A stretch of DNA of 64,000 nucleotides from positions 1 to 64,000 of the forward strand of contig NZ_JBPSEG010000012.1 of NCBI RefSeq assembly GCF_051488665.1, written 5' to 3'. The first letter of the stretch is position 1. Every line of letters starts with the position of its first letter. The position numbers were made by a program, and so were the translations under genes. Source of the DNA: Melioribacter sp051488665 (GTDB lineage: Bacteria; Bacteroidota; Ignavibacteria; Ignavibacteriales; Melioribacteraceae). This document shows, piece after piece, positions 54,483-62,322 of this stretch. The notes beneath the pieces are model-generated. The model did no database searches. It saw only the letters and a program-made list of their open reading frames with translations, and was not told where the DNA came from.

Positions 54483-55514
54483 TTAAATTCTATTAACCGC
54501 ATCCCTTAATTCATCCAAGTCAATTCCGGCATAATATCTAGTTGTTACATTTACAGTTGAATGACCAAGAAGCTTTGAAACAGTAAATATTGGTACCTTA
54601 TTACTTGCCCATCGTGTTGCTGCTGTTGCGCGTAAACAATGCCAGTGAAGTTCATCCGGCAGCCCTGCTTCTTTTATAACTTTCTTTAATGATTTTGAAA
54701 CGGTATCCTTTTTGTATTGCTTTCCGTTACTCTGCACAAAAACAAACTCTCTCAGAATTTTACTCTTCTCAAGCTGCCTATTTGAATTCCGTAATAAGAT
54801 TCTCTCCATTCTTTCATTAAAGGGAATCCTTCTTACTTTTTTAGATTTTGTTTTGAACAGTTTATTCCCGATGGTTATTACTTTATTCCTAAAGTCAACA
54901 TCGCTCCATCTCAAATTATTTTCTTCATCTAATCTCAATCCTGTTTCCACTGCAAAGAGAACCATATCGGCAATAACATCTTTGCCTTTTTTTGTAAGTC
55001 TTTCACAGACTATCTTTATCTGTTCCTCGGTGAATACAACCGGTTCATCTTTTTGTCTTTTGGGTAGTTTTACTTTTAGGAAGGGATTTGAAGCAATATA
55101 ATTCCAATCTACAAACACATTGAATAGTGTTCTATATATTTTTAGGTAATTATAACAACCGAGAGGCGCGGACTTGGAAATCTTCATCATTAAATTTTCA
55201 GCATCTTTTCGCTCAATTGTATTTAATGCTCTGTTTCCCGGAATGAATTCTAAAAATCTTCTCTCAGCAGTCTTGGCAGTTGCAACAGATTTTTTTGAAA
55301 GATTAAACTCAATAAGATGATTGTACTCACTAAAACCCTGTTCAACAGTTATCGTTTCTTTAACAGTTTGCTGCTGATTTCCTATACCGAGCAATCCTGC
55401 AAGCAGCTTTATCTTTTCCATATCCTCAGCAGAAAAGTGTTTGAACAATTGCATAGGATCTGTATTACTTCCGGTATTATGCATCTCACTATTTATGTTA
55501 TTTAATCCTTCCAT
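54483..55514 (-). CDS. tyrosine recombinase (second integrase)
   Basis: 343 residues: N-terminal about 55 residues unlike integrase 1, a core-binding domain (about 56-145) and the catalytic domain (about 158-343). Catalytic residues: Arg194 (TGLRLDE), His292 and Arg295 (WHCLRAT), His318 (LLGHSTV) and Tyr327 or 328 (TTRYYAG). The sequence is not close to integrase 1, so it belongs to a different element. With the excisionase-like gene upstream and the primase downstream it makes up the core of a small integrated element. Confidence 0.93.
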   Translation of the reverse strand: MEGLNNINSEMHNTGSNTDPMQLFKHFSAEDMEKIKLLAGLLGIGNQQQTVKETITVEQGFSEYNHLIEFNLSKKSVATAKTAERRFLEFIPGNRALNTIERKDAENLMMKISKSAPLGCYNYLKIYRTLFNVFVDWNYIASNPFLKVKLPKRQKDEPVVFTEEQIKIVCERLTKKGKDVIADMVLFAVETGLRLDEENNLRWSDVDFRNKVITIGNKLFKTKSKKVRRIPFNERMERILLRNSNRQLEKSKILREFVFVQSNGKQYKKDTVSKSLKKVIKEAGLPDELHWHCLRATAATRWASNKVPIFTVSKLLGHSTVNVTTRYYAGIDLDELRDAVNRI

Positions 55515-55772
55515 TTGCTTTCCAAATGTCGCGGCGAAGTTCCTTCCTTGAACGTAGCCGGACTTTCCTTTTTCTTTATAACTTTTTAATCTCTATCCGC
55601 CGTCCTGTCCTCCGAAGCTGTGGCGTAGGGGGAAGCTTTAGCGTAGGCGGGCTTCCAAAGAATATTTATTTACAACAGTTTTCTTTCCAATCATCCAATC
55701 ACTCAATCAACCAATCTTCGTATTTCCGGTTGCTGAGTAAATCACGATTTTTGTGATTGTATCGAAGCAGAC
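55515..55772. other. gap with short tandem repeat and CAATC-rich run
   Basis: Holds an imperfect 18-base tandem repeat (55614-55631 GAAGCTGTGGCGTAGGGG; 55632-55649 GAAGCTTTAGCGTAGGCG) and a run of CAATC-type words (55687-55717). No gene seen. Confidence 0.65.
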
Positions 55773-56081
55773 TTACGGCGGCTCATCTTCTTCTTCATTG
55801 TTTTTATTCTGACTTCTGTCTCCTGACTCCTGACTTCTGTTTTCGAATATCCACTCATCCAATTCCGCCTTATTGAAAAACAATACTTTTCCGGTAGGTC
55901 GGTGACAAGGAATTATCTTTCGTGAAGTTAGTTTGTACAAATAGGAATGTGAGAATCCCAGATACTCCGCAGCCTGGTTGAAGTTTAGAGGTTTACTTGC
56001 ATACCGATTGGCCTGGTCGACTTTCTTTTTAAGAAGTGATTTGATTTCTTCCAACTGCTTTGCTATTGCGTCTTTTTTCAT
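55773..56081 (-). CDS. excisionase-like helix-turn-helix protein
   Basis: About 102 residues from ATG 56081, chosen because AAGGA stands directly before it; the ORF upstream (start 56138) is hydrophobic and unlikely. The central part LNFNQAAEYLGFSHSYLYKLTSRK with PTGKVLFFNKAELDEWI is the MerR-like HTH of element excisionases/regulators (HTH_17). The C-terminal tail (SQESGDRSQ) comes from a run of TCCTGACT-type repeats in the DNA. It probably directs excision or controls integrase 2, which lies downstream on the same strand. Confidence 0.82.
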   Translation of the reverse strand: MKKDAIAKQLEEIKSLLKKKVDQANRYASKPLNFNQAAEYLGFSHSYLYKLTSRKIIPCHRPTGKVLFFNKAELDEWIFENRSQESGDRSQNKNNEEEDEPP

Positions 56082-56175
56082 TTCCTTTTCTTCTCCTTTT
56101 TTTGACGCTAATAAAAAGGGGAAGATGAAAGGGAACAAGCGGGGATTTCGTGGGGATTTTGGGGATGATCCTTTT

Positions 56176-57939
56176 TTATCTTTTTAAACGGTTCTCTATT
56201 ACTACTAGGTTTCCGTTTTTTTCTTTCCTAAGCTGTAATTCAAATTTTCTGAAATAATCGCTGATAGTATTTTCGTTTCTTTTTGTGATTATGTAGCGTT
56301 CCTTTTTCAATTGCTCAACTACTAAGTTACTGATATTTCTTTTTGTCTTGGTTTCAGTCAGCACTTCAGTAATTATTCTCTGTTTGATTAATTTCTCGCA
56401 AGCTTCTTTCGCTAATTTCTTTAGCCCTTTCGAAGGAACCTCTTTTTCTAATCCCTTTTCCTTTCTCGAAGGAGATTTGTTTTGGTCTGTTTTTTGTTGA
56501 TAAACTCTTGGACCTATTATCAAATTGAAAAATGATTTAGGTCTCGGATGTTTATAAGGCGAGTCGTGTAAATCTCGCATTCTCTTTATTGATTTTTCTA
56601 TATGTTTCGAATGTCTTCGACAAAGATTATATAACTTTTCAAGTCTTTCGAATTCAGAAGAGCCTTCAATAAAATCTATTATGTCTATAATTTCACTTCC
56701 ACGTTCTTCATACCATCCGTCAATGTTTTGATTTGCGAAACTTTGTGCTAACCGTATGTATTCGGTTAATATCTTTTTTATATCGTCTTTTTCTAAGTCA
56801 TCTTCTAAAAAATCAAAATGGTATAGCCCGGTGTTATCATATTTCTCAACTTCTGCAGCGTAAACTGCGAACCTTCTATCAATACATTGTGAACATACAC
56901 CGCAGTGAGTTGTGCCGGGTGCTTTATTCCTTGTTGTACTGCATGAAACGGAACTGTCTAATAAATCTAATCTATTATGTGTTTTTAGTATCTCAACAAC
57001 ATCTGTTTTGATTTTATACAAATAGGGATGTTGAATTGAAAACTGCTTTTCACCGATAACTGTAAATAATTCTTCTAATTTTCTTATAGTTTGCGGATGT
57101 GTTGTTCTGCTTGCCCTTGCGTTCATTAAATCCTGTGTCTCGGCAAAGTTAATTGAAGTGATACCGTTTTCATAAATATAGATAGAATCTTGGTTATACT
57201 CTCTTGCAAGTGCAAATGCAATTGAAGTATATAAAAACGACCTTGTTCTTTGAGTCTCGTCTCTTGAAGGTGTATTGCTTAAACCGCAGCGGAATTTATA
57301 ATGCTTACATCGTTCGGGATATAACCTTTTGATTTCATTATACAACCCCTTCTGTGTAGTTTGAACACCCGGAAGTCCTGTTTGGTGGCTTACCAAACAT
57401 ATTTCCGAATCTGTTGTTTCTAATAATTCAATAACTCCCGCAAGTGAATCAATCCCACCTGAAAAGAGCACAACCTTCAAATTATCCGGTCTGTCAACAG
57501 TAAAATTCTCATCATCAAAAATACTGGTAGGAAAATCTTTACTCCTTTTATAAAACGTAAATTTATAACTATGATCGCCGCTCATAAAGAGTAAGGCTTC
57601 TTCAAGCAATTCTTTTACTTCTAATGTGTTCCAAAAATTATAATCTCTTACGGGTAGATGGAAATTAAATGATCTGCTCCAGCTATGGTATTCATTATCA
57701 TCCGGTTTACCTCTATATGTCCGTCTGTCGGCGGCAAATATATAAGCTGCAATCTCTAATAAATCTTTATACCTGTTGTCTAACTTATATATGTTTTCTA
57801 CAAAATTATTTAGATAAATATTTACATTCTTTTTACCTCTGTCGCCTTCATGGTTAAGCTCCAAATACCTTGAATTTTTAAAGTCGTCTTTTAGATGTAT
57901 TCCATTGCAAGCGATTATATGTTCCGCGAACTCTCTCAT
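56176..57939 (-). CDS. QueC-like PP-loop protein, candidate defence enzyme
   Basis: 587 residues. The centre (about 153-360) is a QueC-type (7-cyano-7-deazaguanine synthase) domain: PP-loop FSGGIDSLAG (Ser160-Ser165), YENG (256-259), and a zinc cluster with Cys333, Cys346, Cys349 and Cys352 (CSTTRN...HCGVCSQCIDRR). In contrast to housekeeping QueC (about 220 residues) it carries an extra N-terminal domain (about 150 residues) and a C-terminal helical region (about 400-587). No other queuosine gene is near. The start overlaps the previous gene's stop (ATGA). QueC-like proteins occur in known antiphage systems (Qat, type IV CBASS), but their partners are not here. Confidence 0.85.
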   Translation of the reverse strand: MREFAEHIIACNGIHLKDDFKNSRYLELNHEGDRGKKNVNIYLNNFVENIYKLDNRYKDLLEIAAYIFAADRRTYRGKPDDNEYHSWSRSFNFHLPVRDYNFWNTLEVKELLEEALLFMSGDHSYKFTFYKRSKDFPTSIFDDENFTVDRPDNLKVVLFSGGIDSLAGVIELLETTDSEICLVSHQTGLPGVQTTQKGLYNEIKRLYPERCKHYKFRCGLSNTPSRDETQRTRSFLYTSIAFALAREYNQDSIYIYENGITSINFAETQDLMNARASRTTHPQTIRKLEELFTVIGEKQFSIQHPYLYKIKTDVVEILKTHNRLDLLDSSVSCSTTRNKAPGTTHCGVCSQCIDRRFAVYAAEVEKYDNTGLYHFDFLEDDLEKDDIKKILTEYIRLAQSFANQNIDGWYEERGSEIIDIIDFIEGSSEFERLEKLYNLCRRHSKHIEKSIKRMRDLHDSPYKHPRPKSFFNLIIGPRVYQQKTDQNKSPSRKEKGLEKEVPSKGLKKLAKEACEKLIKQRIITEVLTETKTKRNISNLVVEQLKKERYIITKRNENTISDYFRKFELQLRKEKNGNLVVIENRLKR

Positions 57940-58718
57940 TTCTCCTCTTCCATCAAGAGTTCGCTTTTCATTTTGCCTAAAGAACGAGATAGGAAATATT
58001 TTATTTCATTTTCTTCCGGGAATGCATTCTTAACATTTTTGTTATACCATCCCGCAGCAAATGATTCTGTAATTTTAGCGGTTTCAAAAGCGTGTTGAGA
58101 AATTTGATTTACTTCTTTCTCAATTTCTTTAGAAAATCTCTTTCTGTCATTTACATTAGTAATTTTTGCGGCCGCTTCTCTTTCTAGATAATACTTCAAA
58201 TACCGTTCAGTCAATTTTGAGAAGTACAATCTTGATAGCTCACAAAAACCGCTTCCGTTGGCAGCCTTATGAAATATTGCTTTCGAATCAATATCTTCAC
58301 TGAATAAACTTCGTCCTCTTTCAATGTTCTGTCTGTACCATTTGTTAATTGCATCTATAGCAGCCTGTCTTGCAAATGTTTGATATTCGTGGGAAACTAC
58401 TTCATTGTTTTTATACTTGGTTGCGCCCCTAGCCAATTTTATTAATGAAAGTTCTTCTTTATCTAAAATCTTTTTTTCCGCAAGATATTTTAACGGGTTT
58501 TCCTTTTGGAAAGCCAAAGAAACGTGTACTAAAAACTCGAAGCCTGCATTTATGGAGGGATCATTTTTTAGATTGCTGTACCTGTCTTGTACTTCTTGAA
58601 GAGTCTTTTGAGCTATTGAGGATATTTCGGAGGTTCCTAATGCAAACCCGGCTAATTCATTTACAATTAAACGCCAAGCTTTAGTCTTTTTAAGATGACC
58701 GTACCGTTTATGTCCCAT
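57936..58718 (-). CDS. unrecognised 260-residue helical protein starting Met-Gly-His
   Basis: All-helical by appearance, without signal peptide or membrane span. It starts MGHKRYGHLKKTKAWRLIV. Later parts include GFEFLVHVSLAFQ, AAIDAINKWYRQNIERG, and a basic/acidic helix ERYLKYYLEREAAAK. I recognise no domain. The gene ends in a four-base ATGA overlap with the QueC-like gene, so the two are translated together. In QueC-type defence the N-terminal glycine of a partner protein may be the target of the enzyme, which makes the Met-Gly start notable. Function unknown. Confidence 0.8.
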   Translation of the reverse strand: MGHKRYGHLKKTKAWRLIVNELAGFALGTSEISSIAQKTLQEVQDRYSNLKNDPSINAGFEFLVHVSLAFQKENPLKYLAEKKILDKEELSLIKLARGATKYKNNEVVSHEYQTFARQAAIDAINKWYRQNIERGRSLFSEDIDSKAIFHKAANGSGFCELSRLYFSKLTERYLKYYLEREAAAKITNVNDRKRFSKEIEKEVNQISQHAFETAKITESFAAGWYNKNVKNAFPEENEIKYFLSRSLGKMKSELLMEEEK

Positions 58719-58962
58719 CCAAATTTCTTATCTTAGTTCAAGAATTTTCGGATCGATTCGTGATATGGTAGCTGATCTTCGTTTGTAAAGAATTATTTTA
58801 TTTAAACTAATAGTATATGGTTAAATAGTCAAATAAAAAATATACCTATACTTCCAATTTGCTCAGGCAGAATAATTTTTTGCCCCTTAATCTCACTAAT
58901 ACTAATTTTCTCCAATTTTTCTTATTTTATAAATACTTATTTAATTAAATTTAATTCTATAT
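58719..58962. promoter_or_regulatory. divergent promoter region between the QueC-like and type I RM loci
   Basis: The 244-base, very AT-rich gap separates genes read in opposite directions, so both promoters must lie here. I find no clear inverted repeat or terminator, and no gene. Confidence 0.55.
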
Positions 58963-60993
58963 ATGCTATCTAAACAAGCTCTTGGTAACACTCTTTGGGG
59001 TCTTGCGGAAATCCTTTACAGCAAAGTCGAAGATTATAAAACCTACATCCTTTCACTTCTTTTCTTCAAACGAATCTCAGACAATTACCACTGGGAAACT
59101 CAAAATGAAATAAAAGCTTTCAAAGAAGAATACGGACGTGAACCAAACGCAAAACAGCTTAAAACAATCAAGGAAAAGAAACACACTTTCATTATTCCTG
59201 ATGGCTGCTTTTGGCAAGATGTAAAAGATGCTCCGCCCAAAAAGAAAAATGAAGTTCTTGCTAATGCCGTTCAATCAATTGCTGAAGCTAACGCAAACAT
59301 TCTTCCGCAAGGTATTATAAACGCGGTTAATTGGAACGCTCCCGCTCCCGACGGTAAAGGTGGTAAACGTCTTTCACCTGAATTGCTTATTTCACTTATA
59401 AATTATATGGATGCGGTTAAGCTGGATAACGATAACGTTTCTGTTGATGTTCTCGGTGATGCTTACGAATACCTAATTAAAAAGTTTGCTGATGAAAACA
59501 AAGGCGGTAAAGTAGCAGCACAATTCTATACTCCCCAAGAAGTTGTAGATATAATTGTCCGTTACATTAAGCCCGAAAAAGGCAGCAAAGTTTACGATCC
59601 CTATTGTGGTTCCGGCGGCTTCCTCATTAACTCAGCTAAGTTTGTTAAAGAAACAGACCCAACTGCTAACAGCAAAAACCCGGTACAAATTTATGGTCAA
59701 GAAATTGTCTGGAACACGTGGGCTATTGCTAACATCAACTTGGTTCTTCACGGTTTTGAAGGAAAAATCGCTCAAGGCGATACAATTCGAGACCCTAAAT
59801 TTCTCGATGAAAATAACGATATAGAAAAATTCAAATACATCTTTGCTAACTTTCCTTTCTCTCAAGAAAATTGGTGGGGTAACGGTAAACCTAAAAAGAA
59901 TAAGAAAGGGCAGACGGTATATAAAAAGGATGGTTCCCCTCAAATGGAATACCCAAGCAAAGAAGATTTCTCTGATCCCTTTAATAGATTCGACTATGGT
60001 ATTCCTCCATACTCAAACGGAGATTTTGCCTTTATTCAACATATAATTGCTTCTTTAGATGAAGAAAATGGTAGAGCGGGCGTTGTATGTCCCCAAGGTG
60101 TTCTTTTCCGTGGGCAGCCCGAAAAAACCGAAGAAGAAGACGGTCAAAACCGTAAAGCCGATGATGAATATTTAATACGCCGTGGCTTTATCGAAGGCAA
60201 ACGCGATCTTAACAATAAAATAATAGAACGAAAGAATATTATCGAAGCAATTGTAGTTCTCCCGGCAAATTTATTTTACGGTACAACCATTCCCGCTGCA
60301 ATTATCTTTTTCAATAAAAACAAACCGGAAGAGATTAAAGATAAAATTCTTATGGTTTACGCCGCCCGCGAAGGATGGTATAAAGAAGAATCTAATCTTA
60401 ACATTTTACTGCCTCACGATATTCTGCGAATACTCGTTCAGCTTGAAGCTTGGGGTGATATTGAAGTTGCAAAACGAGTTATACCAATACACGAAAAACG
60501 TCTGAACAAAATGATTGAAGAAAATCTTCTTTTTACTCTAGGCGAAATTGATCTTGAATACGAAGAAGAAGTTAAGCAGTATAATGAAATTATAGAAAAG
60601 CTGAAAAAAGACGGCCTTAAAAAAGCAGAAAAGAATAAACTAACCAAACGATTAGAGAGACTTGAAAAAATTCTTGAAAAGAAAGAGAATAAAATAAAAG
60701 AAGCAAAAGAAAATGCCGAAAAAGAGCGTGCCGAAATTGAAAGAGTTAAAACAGAACTTATGAATATGTTTGCGGACCCCGAAGAACGCAAACGTTACTT
60801 CTCAATCGTTGATTTAGAAGAAATTGAAGAAAACGAGTTTAACCTTAACATCCCGCGTTATGTAGACACTTTTGAACCGGAAGAGGAAATTGATTTGAAT
60901 GAAGCAGTAAAAGATTTTGTAAAACTCCGTCAAGTAGAATTAACAAAAGACGAAGAATTAACCAAAATATTGAATTTGATGAGTGATGAGTAA
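58963..60993 (+). CDS. hsdM: type I restriction-modification methylase subunit
   Basis: 676 residues. N-terminal helical HsdM domain (about 1-150), then the N6-adenine methylase domain: AdoMet motif DPYCGSGGFL (about 212-221) and the catalytic motif ANFPFS, here with Phe instead of the first Pro of the usual NPPF. FYTPQEVVD precedes it. A long coiled coil rich in Lys and Glu (about 540-620) forms the contact to HsdS. It methylates adenine in the host site and supports restriction with HsdR and HsdS. Its last codons overlap the start of hsdS. Confidence 0.95.
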   Translation: MLSKQALGNTLWGLAEILYSKVEDYKTYILSLLFFKRISDNYHWETQNEIKAFKEEYGREPNAKQLKTIKEKKHTFIIPDGCFWQDVKDAPPKKKNEVLANAVQSIAEANANILPQGIINAVNWNAPAPDGKGGKRLSPELLISLINYMDAVKLDNDNVSVDVLGDAYEYLIKKFADENKGGKVAAQFYTPQEVVDIIVRYIKPEKGSKVYDPYCGSGGFLINSAKFVKETDPTANSKNPVQIYGQEIVWNTWAIANINLVLHGFEGKIAQGDTIRDPKFLDENNDIEKFKYIFANFPFSQENWWGNGKPKKNKKGQTVYKKDGSPQMEYPSKEDFSDPFNRFDYGIPPYSNGDFAFIQHIIASLDEENGRAGVVCPQGVLFRGQPEKTEEEDGQNRKADDEYLIRRGFIEGKRDLNNKIIERKNIIEAIVVLPANLFYGTTIPAAIIFFNKNKPEEIKDKILMVYAAREGWYKEESNLNILLPHDILRILVQLEAWGDIEVAKRVIPIHEKRLNKMIEENLLFTLGEIDLEYEEEVKQYNEIIEKLKKDGLKKAEKNKLTKRLERLEKILEKKENKIKEAKENAEKERAEIERVKTELMNMFADPEERKRYFSIVDLEEIEENEFNLNIPRYVDTFEPEEEIDLNEAVKDFVKLRQVELTKDEELTKILNLMSDE

Positions 60994-62227
60994 AAGCTTA
61001 GTCAAAATTGGTCAATATATAGATTATCAGAAAGGAAAAGCCCCTGTTGAAACCTTTGATTCATTTAAAGAAGGATTCAAGCCATATTTATCACCTGAAT
61101 TTTTGAGAGGAATATCTCAGCCTTTGTATGTTGAGCCAAACGGAAGGCTTGTTGAGATAGGTGATAGTGAAGTAATCGTTCTTTGGGATGGCTCCAATGC
61201 CGGCGAAATATTTATTAGTAAAGAAGGTATACTAGCCTCAACAATGACTAAGTTAATTATCGATGAGGAGGAATTCGATAAGCTTTATTTCATATATTCA
61301 ATGAAATATTTAGAATATATTTTAAAAGCCAAGACTGCTGGTTCGGGTATACCACACGTTGATAAAGGTATTCTTAAGAATTTAGAAGTATACAAGCCTG
61401 AAAAACCAGAACAAAAAGCCATAGCAAAAATACTCTCCACAGTTGACGATCTTATCCAAGCAACAAAAGAAACTATTACAAAAGCAGAACGCCTAAAAAA
61501 ATCTCTAATGCAAAACCTCTTATCTGGCAAACTTAAACCGGACGGTACCTGGCGCACTGAAGATGAATTTTATGTAGATGAAAAATATGGAAAGATACCC
61601 AAAACCTGGTCATACAAAAAACTAGGTTCAGTTTTTACTGAATGTCAATATGGCTTGTCGAAGGCAATGAATGAAACTGGCAAATATCCAATTTTCAGAA
61701 TGAATAATATAGAAAATGGTAAAATGATTGCTGCTCCAATGGCGTATATAGACTTATCAAATAAAGAGTTTGAAAAGTATAAAGTCAATAAGGGAGATAT
61801 TCTCATTAACCGAACGAACAGTCTTGAGTTAGTCGGAAAGGTAGGCATCTTCGATTTAGAGGGTGAATACGTTTTTGCTTCTTACCTTATTCGTCTTAGA
61901 ACCAATGAAGAGAATGACCCATATTATATTAACTATTATTTGAATTATTATGATGGTATAAAGAAAATTAAATCAAAAGTTACTCCTGCTATCAGTCAAG
62001 CAAACATCAATGTTTCCAACATTATGGCAATTGTTATCCCACTACCAAATGATAAAGAGGAACAGATTAAAATAAGTAATTTGTTAAAAGAAACAGACAA
62101 GCAAATAGAAAACAAACAGAACAAAATCAAAAGTTTAGAAAAACTCAAAAAATCCCTAATGCAAAATCTATTAACCGGCAAAAAAAGAATAGACTTAAAC
62201 AAGTTCCAAGAACTAATAAAAGAATAG
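60986..62227 (+). CDS. hsdS: type I restriction-modification specificity subunit
   Basis: About 413 residues from ATG 60986 (a GTG three bases before is less likely); overlaps hsdM by eight bases. Two target-recognition domains (about 1-135 and 200-345), each followed by a helical spacer with closely related ends: KSLMQNLLSGKLK at the centre and KSLMQNLLTGKKR at the C-terminus. The protein decides the two halves of the recognised sequence. The near-identical spacer DNA (about 61497 and 62146) would let recognition domains be exchanged by recombination. Confidence 0.93.
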   Translation: MSKSLVKIGQYIDYQKGKAPVETFDSFKEGFKPYLSPEFLRGISQPLYVEPNGRLVEIGDSEVIVLWDGSNAGEIFISKEGILASTMTKLIIDEEEFDKLYFIYSMKYLEYILKAKTAGSGIPHVDKGILKNLEVYKPEKPEQKAIAKILSTVDDLIQATKETITKAERLKKSLMQNLLSGKLKPDGTWRTEDEFYVDEKYGKIPKTWSYKKLGSVFTECQYGLSKAMNETGKYPIFRMNNIENGKMIAAPMAYIDLSNKEFEKYKVNKGDILINRTNSLELVGKVGIFDLEGEYVFASYLIRLRTNEENDPYYINYYLNYYDGIKKIKSKVTPAISQANINVSNIMAIVIPLPNDKEEQIKISNLLKETDKQIENKQNKIKSLEKLKKSLMQNLLTGKKRIDLNKFQELIKE

Positions 62228-62322
62228 CAAAATAAATTGCCGGATAGTAAGAAGCAAAAAAATACTAGGGCTTTAGCCGCTAGGTGGCCCATAATACTGT
62301 CACAAATTTTATTGGGATATAT
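62228..62322. other. short gap between hsdS and hsdR
   Basis: Contains an imperfect GC-rich inverted sequence (about GGGCTTTAGCC...GGTGGCCC, 62267-62290). No gene; probably within one hsd transcript. Confidence 0.45.

Noticed and set aside
55687..55717. CRISPR-like repeat run
   Set aside because: Only short CAATC words with no unique spacers of constant length and no cas genes.
56176..58718. Known Qat or type IV CBASS system
   Set aside because: No ATPase, QatB, TatD-type nuclease or CD-NTase gene lies on either side; only the QueC-like element is shared.
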